A stretch of DNA of 53,283 nt, taken from positions 1 through 53,283 of the forward strand of contig JAMCVZ010000070.1 in the NCBI GenBank assembly GCA_023476565.1, read 5' to 3'. The DNA comes from Nitrospirota bacterium (GTDB taxonomy: Bacteria; Nitrospirota; Thermodesulfovibrionia; Thermodesulfovibrionales; Dissulfurispiraceae). Below the pieces are notes generated by a model, which saw nothing but the letters and a program-made list of their open reading frames with translations, did not search any database and was not told the origin of the DNA. The translations under genes and the position numbers were made by a program. The first letter of the stretch is position 1, and every line of letters begins with the position of its first letter. Of the stretch, positions 33,351 through 41,917 are shown piece after piece.

Positions 33351-34109
33351 ATGCAAAGAAAAACATTGTTGATTTCGCCTGAACTCTGTATAGGATGCAG
33401 GGGATGCCAGACCGCGTGTAAGGCGTGGAACCGGCTCCCCGCCACAAAGACCGCAAACAAGGGAAGTTTTGAGAACCCGCCCGATCTCACCCCTTATGTG
33501 TATAACAAAATAAGATATGTTGAGGCGCCTTCAGAGGCCAATCCGGTGAGATGGCTTTTTATCAGCCAGAGGTGTATGCATTGCGAGGACGCCGGCTGCA
33601 TGAAGATATGTCCTGCCCCCGGCGCCTTATTCAGGACAAAGGAGGGGGCGGTCGCGTTTAACAAAGACAAATGTATCGGCTGCAAACTCTGTATTGCAGG
33701 ATGTCCGTTCAATATCCCGCGATACGACGAAAAGGACAAAATTTCCAAATGTCATCTCTGCCCGGACAGGATAGCCGGGGGCCTGGAACCGGCATGTGCA
33801 AAGACCTGCCCGACCGGTGCAATCGCGTTCGGGGACAGAAGCGCGATTATTGCCGGAGCCCGGAATGCCGGGTACCGGAAGCTTTACGGTGAGGCAGACC
33901 TCGGAGGACTCGGTGTGCTGTATGCCTTTAAGGAATCGCCTGAATTTTACGGCATGAATGAAAAACCTGCTATTCCGGAAAGCATTGTGTTCTGGCACAA
34001 TGTTTTGAAGCCCCTTGCCCTGATAGGTCTTGGGGGAGCAGTGGCAGGGAGTGTTCTGCATTATCTCGCTATCGGACCGAAGAGAGACGGGGAAGGAGGG
34101 GAGAAATAA
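33351..34109 (+). CDS. fdnH: formate dehydrogenase beta subunit, 4x[4Fe-4S]
   Basis: A 252-residue electron-transfer subunit. Four cluster motifs are visible: CIGCRGCQTACKAWN (about residue 14), CMHCEDAGCMKICP (about 73), CIGCKLCIAGCPFNIPRY (about 106) and CHLCPDRI...CAKTCPTGAI (about 130-155). A C-terminal hydrophobic helix (LKPLALIGLGGAVAGSVLHYLAI) anchors it to the membrane, as in E. coli FdnH. It passes electrons from the alpha subunit to cytochrome b. The gene starts 11 bp after fdnG, and its stop TAA overlaps the next ATG by one base. Confidence 0.95.
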   Translation: MQRKTLLISPELCIGCRGCQTACKAWNRLPATKTANKGSFENPPDLTPYVYNKIRYVEAPSEANPVRWLFISQRCMHCEDAGCMKICPAPGALFRTKEGAVAFNKDKCIGCKLCIAGCPFNIPRYDEKDKISKCHLCPDRIAGGLEPACAKTCPTGAIAFGDRSAIIAGARNAGYRKLYGEADLGGLGVLYAFKESPEFYGMNEKPAIPESIVFWHNVLKPLALIGLGGAVAGSVLHYLAIGPKRDGEGGEK

Positions 34110-34717
34110 TGACTACCATGATTAAAAAGACATCAGCCTTTGAGAGGGCCAATCATTGGATTATGGCCGTCAGTTTTCTTGTGCTGGCTGTAACGGGTGC
34201 AGGTTTCCTCTACCGCCTTGAGGGCCTCAACAGCATATTCGGCAGTTTCCAGAATATGAAGACAGTTCATAACTACGCGGGAATCGTTTTTTCAGTTTCC
34301 CTGGTCCTCAGTCTTTTCTCGTACCTCGGCGAGGCCCTGAGATTCGACGCCGATGACTTCATCTGGCTGTTAACCCTGGGCGGGTATCTTTCAAAAAAGG
34401 CAAAACTGCCTCCCCAGGGCAGGCTCAATGCAGGTCAGAAATCCTTTTATCTCTTTTTGATTATCGCAGGTACGGCTATTTCCGCTACAGGGTATATCAT
34501 CTGGCTTGTGCCGACGCTGAGAGAATGGATACTGATAAGCCATCTGACGCACAACATAAGTTTCGTCCTGCTGCTCATGGCAATACCTATTCATATTTAC
34601 CTCGGGACCCTGGCCAATCCCGGCACATTCAGGATAATGGTCTACGGCACTGTTCCGGTTGAGTGGGCACGAAAGAAGCATGCAAAATGGGTCCGGAGCA
34701 TGGAGGCCGGGCAATAG
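34109..34717 (+). CDS. fdnI: formate dehydrogenase gamma subunit, cytochrome b556
   Basis: A 202-residue integral membrane cytochrome b with four hydrophobic helices. Helix 1 follows ANHWIMAVSFLVLAVTGAGFLY; a His pair for heme is expected in helix 1 (NHW) and in helix 4 (ISHLTHNISFVLLL), with KTVHNYAG in helix 2. The late MAIPIHIYLGTLANPGTFRIMVYG is the family signature. It carries electrons across the membrane to quinone. It is translationally coupled to the beta subunit gene. Confidence 0.93.
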   Translation: MTTMIKKTSAFERANHWIMAVSFLVLAVTGAGFLYRLEGLNSIFGSFQNMKTVHNYAGIVFSVSLVLSLFSYLGEALRFDADDFIWLLTLGGYLSKKAKLPPQGRLNAGQKSFYLFLIIAGTAISATGYIIWLVPTLREWILISHLTHNISFVLLLMAIPIHIYLGTLANPGTFRIMVYGTVPVEWARKKHAKWVRSMEAGQ

Positions 34718-34886
34718 GAATTTGAAGAGTTGCATGAGGCTTGCCGGGCATGATATTAAAACTATGAGAGCGGCTTTTATTGACAGTGTGCTTATTGCAG
34801 AATAGCGGCTATTGTCGCGCTCTTGAATATAATGCTCCTTGTGCAGAGCTTTTAAAGCATCGAACCGTTAGGGGGTATAAAAAAGT

Positions 34887-36896
34887 ATGAAGCAGGTATT
34901 TACCGAAAGCACTCCTCTTGAAAAGGCGCTTGAAATACTCTTCAGCCGCCTGGATTCCATGGGGATGCATCGCCTTCCTTCGGAGACCGTCAATGTTTCT
35001 GAAGCGCAGGGCAGGGTGACCGCTGAGCCGGTTTTCGCCAGATATTCCTCGCCGTTTTACCATTCCGCTGCCATGGACGGATATGCCGTGCGCTTTACCG
35101 ATACATTCACCGCCTCTGAAACAGCGCCGTGTCTTTTGAAGATCGGGGAGAATGCCGTGTATGTGGATACAGGCGATCCGATGCCTCAGGGGTTTAATGC
35201 CGTTATCATGATAGAGGACTTGAATATAGCCGGCAGCCAGGAAGCAGGCAAAAGCCCATCGCCGGAATTTATCGAAATTTACCAGCCCGCCACTCCGTAT
35301 CAGCATGTGAGGACCATAGGAGAGGACATTGTTGCAACAGAGTTGATAATACCCGAAAACCACAGGATAAGGCCCATCGATGTAGGAGCCATGCTTGCAA
35401 GCGGCCATCTGACCGTGGCGGTCAGGAAAAAGCCGGTGGTTTTGGTTATCCCGACAGGCACTGAAATTATAGAGCCGGATGTGGTCAGGAACAGGCCGCC
35501 GGAACCTCCCGAAATAATAGAATACAATTCGCATGTGCTTGCAGGGCTCTCGAAAGAGCTGGGCGCCGAGGCCGTAAGATGCGCTATCGTCAGGGACGAC
35601 TTTGAAGCGATCAAAGATGCTATACGCGAGGCCTCCGTGCTATCCGATATCGTATTGATCAACGCCGGCTCGGGAAAGGGTTCGGAGGACTATACGCTTT
35701 CGGCCATAGCCGCCCTCGGAGAGGTGATCATAAGCGGTGTCTCGATAAAACCCGGCAAACCGCTTATTGTCGGCATTGTCGATAACAAACCCGTATTCGG
35801 CATCCCCGGTTATCCGGTATCCGCTTACCTGACCTTCCAATTATTCGTCCGGCCTGTAATCACGAGATTGCTGGGTGTATCCCAAACACCTAGAACCCTT
35901 CCAGCAGAAAGTCTTTTCAAGAACCCGGCTGTCCCGGGGACAGGTGAACGTATAAAGGCAACTATTTCAAGGCAGATATCCTCTCAGCTCGGGGTTGATG
36001 AGTTTATAAGGGTCAAAGTCGGCGTTGTGGGAAACAAATACATAACAACGCCGGTCGGTAGAGGGGCCGGATTACTGATGTCTCTTGTGAGGGCAGATGG
36101 TATTTTAAGGGTTCCTGCCGCCTCTGAAGGTTTGAGCTCAGGCAGCGAAGTGGATATCGAACTGATAAGAGGAAAAGACGAAATAAAGAACACCATCGTC
36201 TGTATAGGAAGCCATGATAATACGCTTGATATCATGGCGAACATAATCAAGAGGACCTATCCTGAATTTTCACTCTCATCCGCGCATGTCGGCTCGATGG
36301 GCGGGCTGATGGCATTGAAAAAAGGCGAGGCGCACTTTGCAGGGACCCACCTGCTTGATGAGCAAACAGGCGAATATAACGTCCCTGTCATTAAAAAGAT
36401 CCTCAGGGATAAAAAAATAGTGCTTGTCAACCTTGTCTACCGCCGGCAGGGCCTTCTGGTGAAAAAAGGCAATCCCACGGGGATTAAAGGGTTCGAGGAC
36501 CTTGTCAGGGATGGCGTGCTGTTTATCAACCGCCAGCCGGGGTCAGGCACAAGGCTTCTTTTAGACAAGCAGCTCAGGGAGCTCGGGATCAATCCTTTCA
36601 TGGTGAAAGGCTATGAAAGAGAGGAATATACCCACATGGCCGTTGCTTCAGCAGTGCTTACCGGGCTCGCTGATACAGGACTTGCGGTGCTTTCATCAGC
36701 ACAGGCGCTCGGTCTTGATTTCATCCCTGTTGCAAACGAACGTTATGACCTGGCAATACCTCATGAATTTATGGATACGGAAAAGATCAAAGCCGTGATA
36801 GATATCATAAGAAATAACGGGGAGTTCAGGAAGAGCGTGGAATCCCTCGGGGGCTACGATACCAAGGATATGGGTAAGGTGATGTTTGAGAGCTGA
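34887..36896 (+). CDS. moeA: MoeA fused to a periplasmic-binding-protein-like domain
   Basis: A 669-residue fusion. The first 410 residues are MoeA, which inserts molybdenum (or tungsten) into adenylylated molybdopterin. SAAMDGYAVRF (about 63), GDPMPQGFNAVIMIED (about 97), IPTGTEI (about 190) and NAGSGKGSEDYT (about 260) mark the MoeA domains. The remaining part (about 430-669) resembles the PBP-like/LysR-substrate domain often fused to MoeA, with GSMGGLMALKKGEAHFAGTHLLD and NRQPGSGTRLLLD. That domain is presumed to sense or hold molybdate/tungstate or a related anion. Position directly after the formate dehydrogenase operon points to cofactor supply for it. TATAAT at about 34828 could be a -10. 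Confidence 0.9.
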   Translation: MKQVFTESTPLEKALEILFSRLDSMGMHRLPSETVNVSEAQGRVTAEPVFARYSSPFYHSAAMDGYAVRFTDTFTASETAPCLLKIGENAVYVDTGDPMPQGFNAVIMIEDLNIAGSQEAGKSPSPEFIEIYQPATPYQHVRTIGEDIVATELIIPENHRIRPIDVGAMLASGHLTVAVRKKPVVLVIPTGTEIIEPDVVRNRPPEPPEIIEYNSHVLAGLSKELGAEAVRCAIVRDDFEAIKDAIREASVLSDIVLINAGSGKGSEDYTLSAIAALGEVIISGVSIKPGKPLIVGIVDNKPVFGIPGYPVSAYLTFQLFVRPVITRLLGVSQTPRTLPAESLFKNPAVPGTGERIKATISRQISSQLGVDEFIRVKVGVVGNKYITTPVGRGAGLLMSLVRADGILRVPAASEGLSSGSEVDIELIRGKDEIKNTIVCIGSHDNTLDIMANIIKRTYPEFSLSSAHVGSMGGLMALKKGEAHFAGTHLLDEQTGEYNVPVIKKILRDKKIVLVNLVYRRQGLLVKKGNPTGIKGFEDLVRDGVLFINRQPGSGTRLLLDKQLRELGINPFMVKGYEREEYTHMAVASAVLTGLADTGLAVLSSAQALGLDFIPVANERYDLAIPHEFMDTEKIKAVIDIIRNNGEFRKSVESLGGYDTKDMGKVMFES

Positions 36897-36916
36897 GCCG
36901 GCCTCAAGAGGCGGCT
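36896..36916 (+). terminator. weak terminator-like hairpin after moeA
   Basis: AGCCG/CGGCT and CCT/AGG arms with one bulged G form a short hairpin right after the moeA stop, followed by ATCTTT. The U-tract is poor, so this is tentative. The following 245 bp up to 37161 shows no gene I can support. Confidence 0.35.
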
Positions 36917-37161
36917 ATCTTTGATATAATGCGGAGATGTGCCACGATTGTCGCTCCCCAGCCTCCGGCGTCCTCACCTGACTGGCTGAAGGAAGCTACC
37001 TCAGGCAAACGGTTGAGAATGGAGTGAAAATATGAGGGCATGGTACTTTCCATCCCCGGATTTGTTATAATTGCATTTATTGCAAGCGCATCCGGGGAGC
37101 AGGCCGGAATTACAGCGCATGTAGTTGAAAATGATAGCTTACAGCTTAACGGTCGGAGATT

Positions 37162-37722
37162 ATGGAAACGTCTAAAGGGATCAGTCTGCATGTGATAAAC
37201 AAAGAGGCAATTGTCAAAAAAATGAGGGAAGTCTTGAAAAAATACAAGAATATTGTGATTTGCGGCGAAGAGGGAGTCGGCAAGATCACCAGCACCCTGG
37301 AGGCCGTTCAGAACGAAGCCAATGTCTACTACATCGGCAACCCTGTCGACTATATCGGGAAGCCGCGCCCCAAAGGATATGATAAATACATTAATTATAT
37401 TATGTCTTTAAAGAATGACATGCGTATCGTCGCTGACGAAAACGAGATACTGTCCCTTGATTTCCCGTTTCTATCGGAAAGCGAAGCTATCCTGGTGATT
37501 GATGAAATATACGGGAGAAGCGACGAACAATGCAGAAAGATATCCGAGATCCTCACTATCAAGGGCGTAAAAGTATTTCTTATTGCCGGCTGCCTGAAGA
37601 ATGCCGGCAGAGTGATCCACGGGATCGATACAGTCCTCATGCTTACCAAAGACGGGGTGCTTCTGTTTGACAAGGAATTCGCCGTACAAATATGCACGAT
37701 TTTAAAAGCAGAGACTCAATAG
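37162..37722 (+). CDS. unassigned P-loop NTPase
   Basis: A 186-residue soluble protein with Walker A CGEEGVGKITS at about residue 35 and Walker B EAILVIDEIYG at about 111, in an AAA/ATPase-like order. The segment between them contains YIGNPVDYIGKPRPKGYDKYI, and the region after Walker B ends in GVKVFLIAGCLKNAGRVIHG, a possible sensor-1 strand. I do not recognise the family. It lies 4 bp upstream of an ASKHA-domain reductive activator and may be its partner. It is not CooC-like: the dimer-forming KGG motif of deviant Walker proteins is missing. Function unknown. Confidence 0.6.
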   Translation: METSKGISLHVINKEAIVKKMREVLKKYKNIVICGEEGVGKITSTLEAVQNEANVYYIGNPVDYIGKPRPKGYDKYINYIMSLKNDMRIVADENEILSLDFPFLSESEAILVIDEIYGRSDEQCRKISEILTIKGVKVFLIAGCLKNAGRVIHGIDTVLMLTKDGVLLFDKEFAVQICTILKAETQ

Positions 37723-37726
37723 AGCC

Positions 37727-39268
37727 ATGCATCCCCTTGTAGCCGTTATCCCCCTCTCGCTGGATAAACCCTCTCCCCGGGATAAAAGAGCGGACAGGGA
37801 AAGGCTGATTGACGGCCTGTCACGGGCTGGAATCGATATGCCCGTGGAGATAACTCCTGAGATGCTGCGGGCGATCCCAGCTTTAATAAGGAAAAGGGAT
37901 TTTTCCATAACGCTCGTCCTCGGCATATTAAAAGACAGGGCAAAGGTCCTCGGGTTTGATGGGGCATCCGTATACGCACTCGCTGTAGATACCGGCACGA
38001 CAAATATAGTTGCATCCCTGTTCGATGTAAAAGGAGATAAAAGGATCGGGGTGATGGAAACCGGAAACCCCCAGATCGCGCTCGGGCCTGATGTGCTCTC
38101 AAGGGTACATGCAGCCATGGGGGGCAGGGGGGGAGAACTGCACAGGCTCCTTATAAAAGGCATTAATGATCTCATACATAAGCTGTGCAAAGCATATGGG
38201 ATAAACTGTTCGGACATATATGCGGCCGCGATTGCAGGCAATACCATAATAACCCATTTTCTGCTTGACCTCCCCGTCGATAATATATCCGTCGAGCCCT
38301 ACATACCGGCAGCGCACAGGTTTGATTTTGTAGAGCCGGACGATGTGGGTCTCGATATAAACAGGAACGGGATAACGTATGTCTTCCCCAATGCAGGCAG
38401 TTATGTCGGCGGCGACATTGTAGCCGGCATCCTCTCTACCGGGCTCTATCGGCACAAGGAGCCTTCCATGCTTATCGACGTAGGCACCAACGCCGAGATA
38501 GTTCTGGGCTGTGATGAATGGATAATCGTAGGGGCCGGCGCAGCAGGGCCCGCACTCGAAGGCGGGATATCTGAAATCGGGATGAGAGCATCGGAAGGGG
38601 CCATTTATAATGTAGAGATAAGCCCTCTGCCTGCTCATGATATCCGGGAAACGGATAAGACGGGGGAGGGCGGCCATGACTTCGTTGTCAACCTCAAGAC
38701 AATAGGAGGCGCCGAGCCCGCCGGCATATGCGGCTCGGGCGTTATCGAGCTTGTCTCAGAGCTTTATAATTCAGGCATCATTAACCGGCAAGGCAGATTC
38801 ACCGGCACATCAGGGAGAATCACGAAGATAAATGGGCAAACGGGGTTTGTCATATATGGGTCAGGCGACAAAAGGCTGATAATCAAAGATACCGATATCG
38901 AAAATTTCCTGAGGTCAAAAGCCGCGATGTTTGCCTCGCTTTATGTGATCGTGAAATCCGTCGGACTGCGCTTCGGGGATATAGAGCGCATCCATGTCAG
39001 CGGCGCGCTCGGCATGGGCATAAACACCGACAAGGCCGTGAGCCTAGGAATGATCCCGGATATCGGCAGGAATAAATTCTTCGCTTCAGGAAATTCCTCC
39101 CTGAAAGGCGCTGAGATGGTGCTGGCAGATGCGAAACTCCTCCCGGATATCGATAGAATTTGTGAAATGATCACCTACAGGGAAATGAATACGGACGGAG
39201 AGTTTATGAAGGAATTCCCGGGGGCCCTGTTCATACCTCATACCAGCCCGGAAGTGTTAAGGGCTTAA
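37727..39268 (+). CDS. ASKHA-domain protein, ferredoxin-less relative of corrinoid activators
   Basis: A 513-residue protein of the DUF4445/RACo-type ASKHA ATPase family, which reductively reactivates corrinoid proteins using ATP. VDTGTTNIVASLFD (about 88), AIAGNTIITHFLL (about 168), IDVGTNAEIVLG (about 252), GAGAAGPALEGG, GICGSGVIELVSEL and HVSGALGMGINTDKAVSLGMIP are characteristic. Normal RACE proteins begin with a [2Fe-2S] domain; here the first 85 residues contain no cysteine cluster, so the electron-donating domain is missing or separate. It is preceded by the P-loop NTPase gene. The link to the Wood-Ljungdahl corrinoid protein is inference from formate genes nearby. Its stop overlaps the convergent NlpC gene's stop. 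Confidence 0.82.
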   Translation: MHPLVAVIPLSLDKPSPRDKRADRERLIDGLSRAGIDMPVEITPEMLRAIPALIRKRDFSITLVLGILKDRAKVLGFDGASVYALAVDTGTTNIVASLFDVKGDKRIGVMETGNPQIALGPDVLSRVHAAMGGRGGELHRLLIKGINDLIHKLCKAYGINCSDIYAAAIAGNTIITHFLLDLPVDNISVEPYIPAAHRFDFVEPDDVGLDINRNGITYVFPNAGSYVGGDIVAGILSTGLYRHKEPSMLIDVGTNAEIVLGCDEWIIVGAGAAGPALEGGISEIGMRASEGAIYNVEISPLPAHDIRETDKTGEGGHDFVVNLKTIGGAEPAGICGSGVIELVSELYNSGIINRQGRFTGTSGRITKINGQTGFVIYGSGDKRLIIKDTDIENFLRSKAAMFASLYVIVKSVGLRFGDIERIHVSGALGMGINTDKAVSLGMIPDIGRNKFFASGNSSLKGAEMVLADAKLLPDIDRICEMITYREMNTDGEFMKEFPGALFIPHTSPEVLRA

Positions 39269-40416
39269 TTCTCCTTTTCGATTACCTCTTCCGCTTCCAT
39301 ATCCTCTTCCGGTATCAGCCTTTTCGCTCCGATAAAGCGTTTGAAATAATAAGGGCTCTCAAGGCTGTCGATGGTTACCTTTTTCGACAGGGATGAGGCA
39401 TGGATAAAGAGATTATTGCCGAGATATATGCCGACATGCGAGGGGAAGGATGCATATGTTTTGAAGAAAACGAGGTCCCCTGTCAACAGGTCCTTCTTTT
39501 CAACTGACTCCCCCATCCGGAACTGCTCACGCGCGCTGCGCGGGAGAGTCTGTCCGATAAAACCGTAAGCCTTCTGAACATACGCCGAACAATCGAGGCC
39601 GAAAGCGCCGGTGCCGCCGAACCTGTAGGGGAGGTGCAGCATTTTCTTTGCAAACAATATGAGCCGTTCCTTCATGCTCAGCTCCGACAGGATATCATCC
39701 GCCTTTGATAGTTCTTTTACTTCTTCCAGTTTTTCGGACGTTATGACCGGCGTCAGTTTCCTGTTATAAGAGGCACTGAGGGCATCCGGGGCATCCTTTG
39801 GCTCCGGTCTTTTCTTCGCGAGGAGGATTTTCTGTCCGGGCTTAAGGGAGTTGTCCTTTAATCCGTTGATTTCTTTAAGCTCATCGATACTTACCCTGAA
39901 TTTCCTGGCGACCTTCTTGAGACTGTCCCCTTTTTTCACCGTATATGTCCTGGGTTCCGGGTTCCTTACCAGGAGCTGCTGCCCGACTTTTAACCGTCCC
40001 TTGCCGAGATTGTTCATCCTTTTTAGTTCGTTGACGGTCAGAGAATATTTTCTCGCTATTATTTTTAAGGTATCGCCTTTCCTGACGAGGTGGTGCGCCC
40101 CCTCTCCATCGCGCAGGGATTTTTCGGCGGAAACTCTTTTAGAAGAACCGTTTCTTTCAGAAGCGGCTCCCTTTTGGACCGGCTCCCTTTTCTTCCGGCT
40201 CCTGCCGTCAGGAATACTCAGTTTCATTCCTGCTCTGAGCCTGCCGGATTTCAAATTATTGGCATGTTTGATATCGGATAGAGAAGTATTGTATTTCTTT
40301 GCAACCTTGCGGAGCGTATCTCCCTTTTTTACGGTATAGGTAGTATTGGCATATCCTGCCGTTGCCAGCAGGGTGAGGAGAAGTATAAAAGACAGCACTG
40401 CATAAAGCTTTCTCAT
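39265..40416 (-). CDS. LysM-NlpC/P60 peptidoglycan endopeptidase
   Basis: The ATG at 40416 (MRKLYAVLSFILL) gives 383 residues with a signal peptide ending near YAN. Three LysM domains follow, each starting YTVKKGDTL, HLVRKGDTL and YTVKKGDSL (about residues 27, 110 and 156), with basic Ser-rich linkers. The C-terminal NlpC/P60 domain (about 245-365) has the catalytic Cys in GLDCSAYVQKA, the His in FPSHVGIYLG and the third residue region IHASS. It should cut peptidoglycan stem peptides in the periplasm. It lies downstream of scpB on the same strand and converges with the ASKHA gene. Confidence 0.93.
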   Translation of the reverse strand: MRKLYAVLSFILLLTLLATAGYANTTYTVKKGDTLRKVAKKYNTSLSDIKHANNLKSGRLRAGMKLSIPDGRSRKKREPVQKGAASERNGSSKRVSAEKSLRDGEGAHHLVRKGDTLKIIARKYSLTVNELKRMNNLGKGRLKVGQQLLVRNPEPRTYTVKKGDSLKKVARKFRVSIDELKEINGLKDNSLKPGQKILLAKKRPEPKDAPDALSASYNRKLTPVITSEKLEEVKELSKADDILSELSMKERLILFAKKMLHLPYRFGGTGAFGLDCSAYVQKAYGFIGQTLPRSAREQFRMGESVEKKDLLTGDLVFFKTYASFPSHVGIYLGNNLFIHASSLSKKVTIDSLESPYYFKRFIGAKRLIPEEDMEAEEVIEKEN

Positions 40417-40490
40417 CAAAACACCTCTTCGTAATTTCAGATCGTAGATTCCGGTAAAATCTTGAATCCGCAATCATCAATCACAAGTCT

Positions 40491-41021
40491 TTACGCTGCT
40501 TCTTCTTTTAAAAAATCATCAATCGGCGGCAACTCGCTTAAATTTTTAAGGCCGAAATACTGCAGGAACTCTTTTGTAGTGCCGTACAAAAACGGTCTGC
40601 CTGGAGTCTCTTTTTTGCCGACTATCTTTATAAAACGTTTGTCTAACAGGCTTTTTACAGCCCCATCGGAGTTTACGCCCCTCAACTGGTCTACCTCGAG
40701 TTTGGTCACCGGCTGCTTGTAGGCTATAATCGCAAGGGTTTCGAGCGCGGGCTGAGAGAGCTTGTGTGACTGGTTTATATTTTTAAACTTCTTTATCCAT
40801 AAAGATAAGTCAGGATTCGTTACCATCTGATAGCCGTCGGCAATCTCCACAATCAAAATGCCGGAATCCCGGTCTTTGTATTCTCTTGTCAATTCGTCCA
40901 TCAGCCGTTTAACTTCGGAATCCTGCATTTCGGTCGCCTTGGCCAGACCGCCGGCGGTGACAGGCTCCCCTGCAACAAACAGCAGGGCTTCAAGCACGGA
41001 CTTCTTTTGCACCTCTTCCAT
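40491..41021 (-). CDS. scpB: segregation and condensation protein B
   Basis: A 176-residue ScpB, the winged-helix partner of ScpA and SMC in chromosome condensation. LEALLFVAGEPVTAGGLAKA at the N-terminus and QPALETLAIIAYKQPVTKLEVDQLRGVNSDGAVKSLLDKRFI in the middle are diagnostic; GRPFLYGTTKEFLQYFGL closes the second wing. scpA is not adjacent in this window. The gene is divergent from the Sec-containing DsbC-like gene, separated by 80 bp. Confidence 0.95.
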   Translation of the reverse strand: MEEVQKKSVLEALLFVAGEPVTAGGLAKATEMQDSEVKRLMDELTREYKDRDSGILIVEIADGYQMVTNPDLSLWIKKFKNINQSHKLSQPALETLAIIAYKQPVTKLEVDQLRGVNSDGAVKSLLDKRFIKIVGKKETPGRPFLYGTTKEFLQYFGLKNLSELPPIDDFLKEEAA

Positions 41022-41048
41022 TGCAGGGCATTATAACAGAATGAAAAC

Positions 41049-41078
41049 TTGAAATTCAAACAGACACTTTTCTATTAT
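41049..41078 (+). promoter_or_regulatory. candidate sigma-70 promoter of the seleno-DsbC operon
   Basis: TTGAAA at 41049-41054 and TATTAT at 41073-41078 with an 18-bp spacer, about 24 bp before the ATG at 41102. GAGGAGG lies just before the start codon. Sequence match only. Confidence 0.45.
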
Positions 41079-41101
41079 AGTGTGTAGAAGAGGAGGTTTC
41101 A

Positions 41102-41917
41102 ATGAAACGATTTGTAGCAGCAGCTCTATCACTTGCCGGCATCGCATTCTTCTTGCTTGTAAATGCGCCGGCAAGCTCAAAAAACGCCTATGCCTTCAGC
41201 GCCAACGGCTGTGAAGGAGATTGCAGGAAATGCCATACGCTGAGCAGCAAGGATGTGAGCGGGATGCTTAAAAAGATGAACCTTTCACATACAAAGGTCC
41301 TCAATATCCAGCTTAGCCCTGTCAAGAGTCTCTGGGAGATATCCGTTGACGACAACGGGAAAAAAGGGGTCTTCTATATGGATTTCTCCAAGAAGTATGT
41401 AATTCCCGGACCGATCATAGAAGTAGGCACCGGCTCCAATAAGACCGCAGAGAGCCTGGAGAGAATGCAGCCCAGAAAGAAGGCGGATGCCTCAAATATC
41501 CCCCTCTCCGGCGCATTGGTGGTCGGCAATAGGCATGCCCCGAAAAAAGTGATAGTCTTCACGGATCCCGATTGACCGTTCTGCGGAAAACTTCATCAGG
41601 AGATGAAGAAGGTCATTAAAGAGAGAAAAGACATAGTTTTTTTTATAAAGATGTTTCCTCTGAAAGGGCACCCTGATGCATACTGGAAATCAAAGAGCAT
41701 TGTATGCAACAAATCCCTGAAGATGCTCGAGGATAATTTCGAAAAGAAAGCGATCCCGAAAACGGAGTGTAACACGAAGGAAATAGATGATAATATAAAG
41801 CTCGCCGAATCCCTCGGCATAACCGGAACGCCCACGATGATACTCCCCGACGGGAGGGTGCAGGCCGGGGCTATGCCTGCAGACAAACTCATAGAGCTTA
41901 TCAACGGGAGGCGATGA
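41102..41917 (+). CDS. selenocysteine DsbC/G-like thiol-disulfide isomerase
   Basis: Reading the TGA at 41573-41575 as Sec158 gives a 271-residue protein. A signal peptide ends near AYA. The mature N-terminus has NGCEGDCRKCHTLS, which includes a CxxCH heme-type motif, and then a DsbC-like N-terminal domain (LNIQLSPVKSLWEISVDDNGKKG). The thioredoxin domain (about 140-271) reads VIVFTDPD-U-PFCGKLH, then GHPDAYWKSKSIVCNKS, and LGITGTPTMILPDGR with the cis-Pro. In DsbC/DsbG this site is FTDPxCPYC, so Sec replaces the nucleophilic Cys. Without readthrough the product would lose its active site. It is co-transcribed with a histidine kinase (ATGA overlap). Folding of disulfide-rich periplasmic proteins is the likely role. 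Confidence 0.85.
41573..41608 (+). promoter_or_regulatory. selenocysteine TGA and SECIS hairpin of the DsbC-like gene
   Basis: TGA at 41573-41575. A perfect 7-bp stem (CTTCATC at 41591-41597 with GATGAAG at 41602-41608) closes the loop AGGA; its first guanine is 24 nt after the UGA. Position, loop size and GG in the loop match bacterial SECIS elements, and the coding downstream stays in frame for 114 codons. Confidence 0.85.

Noticed and set aside
36904-37191. 95-residue minus-strand frame between moeA and the P-loop gene
   Set aside because: No recognisable domain or ribosome-binding site, and it overlaps the start of the P-loop gene; not supported.
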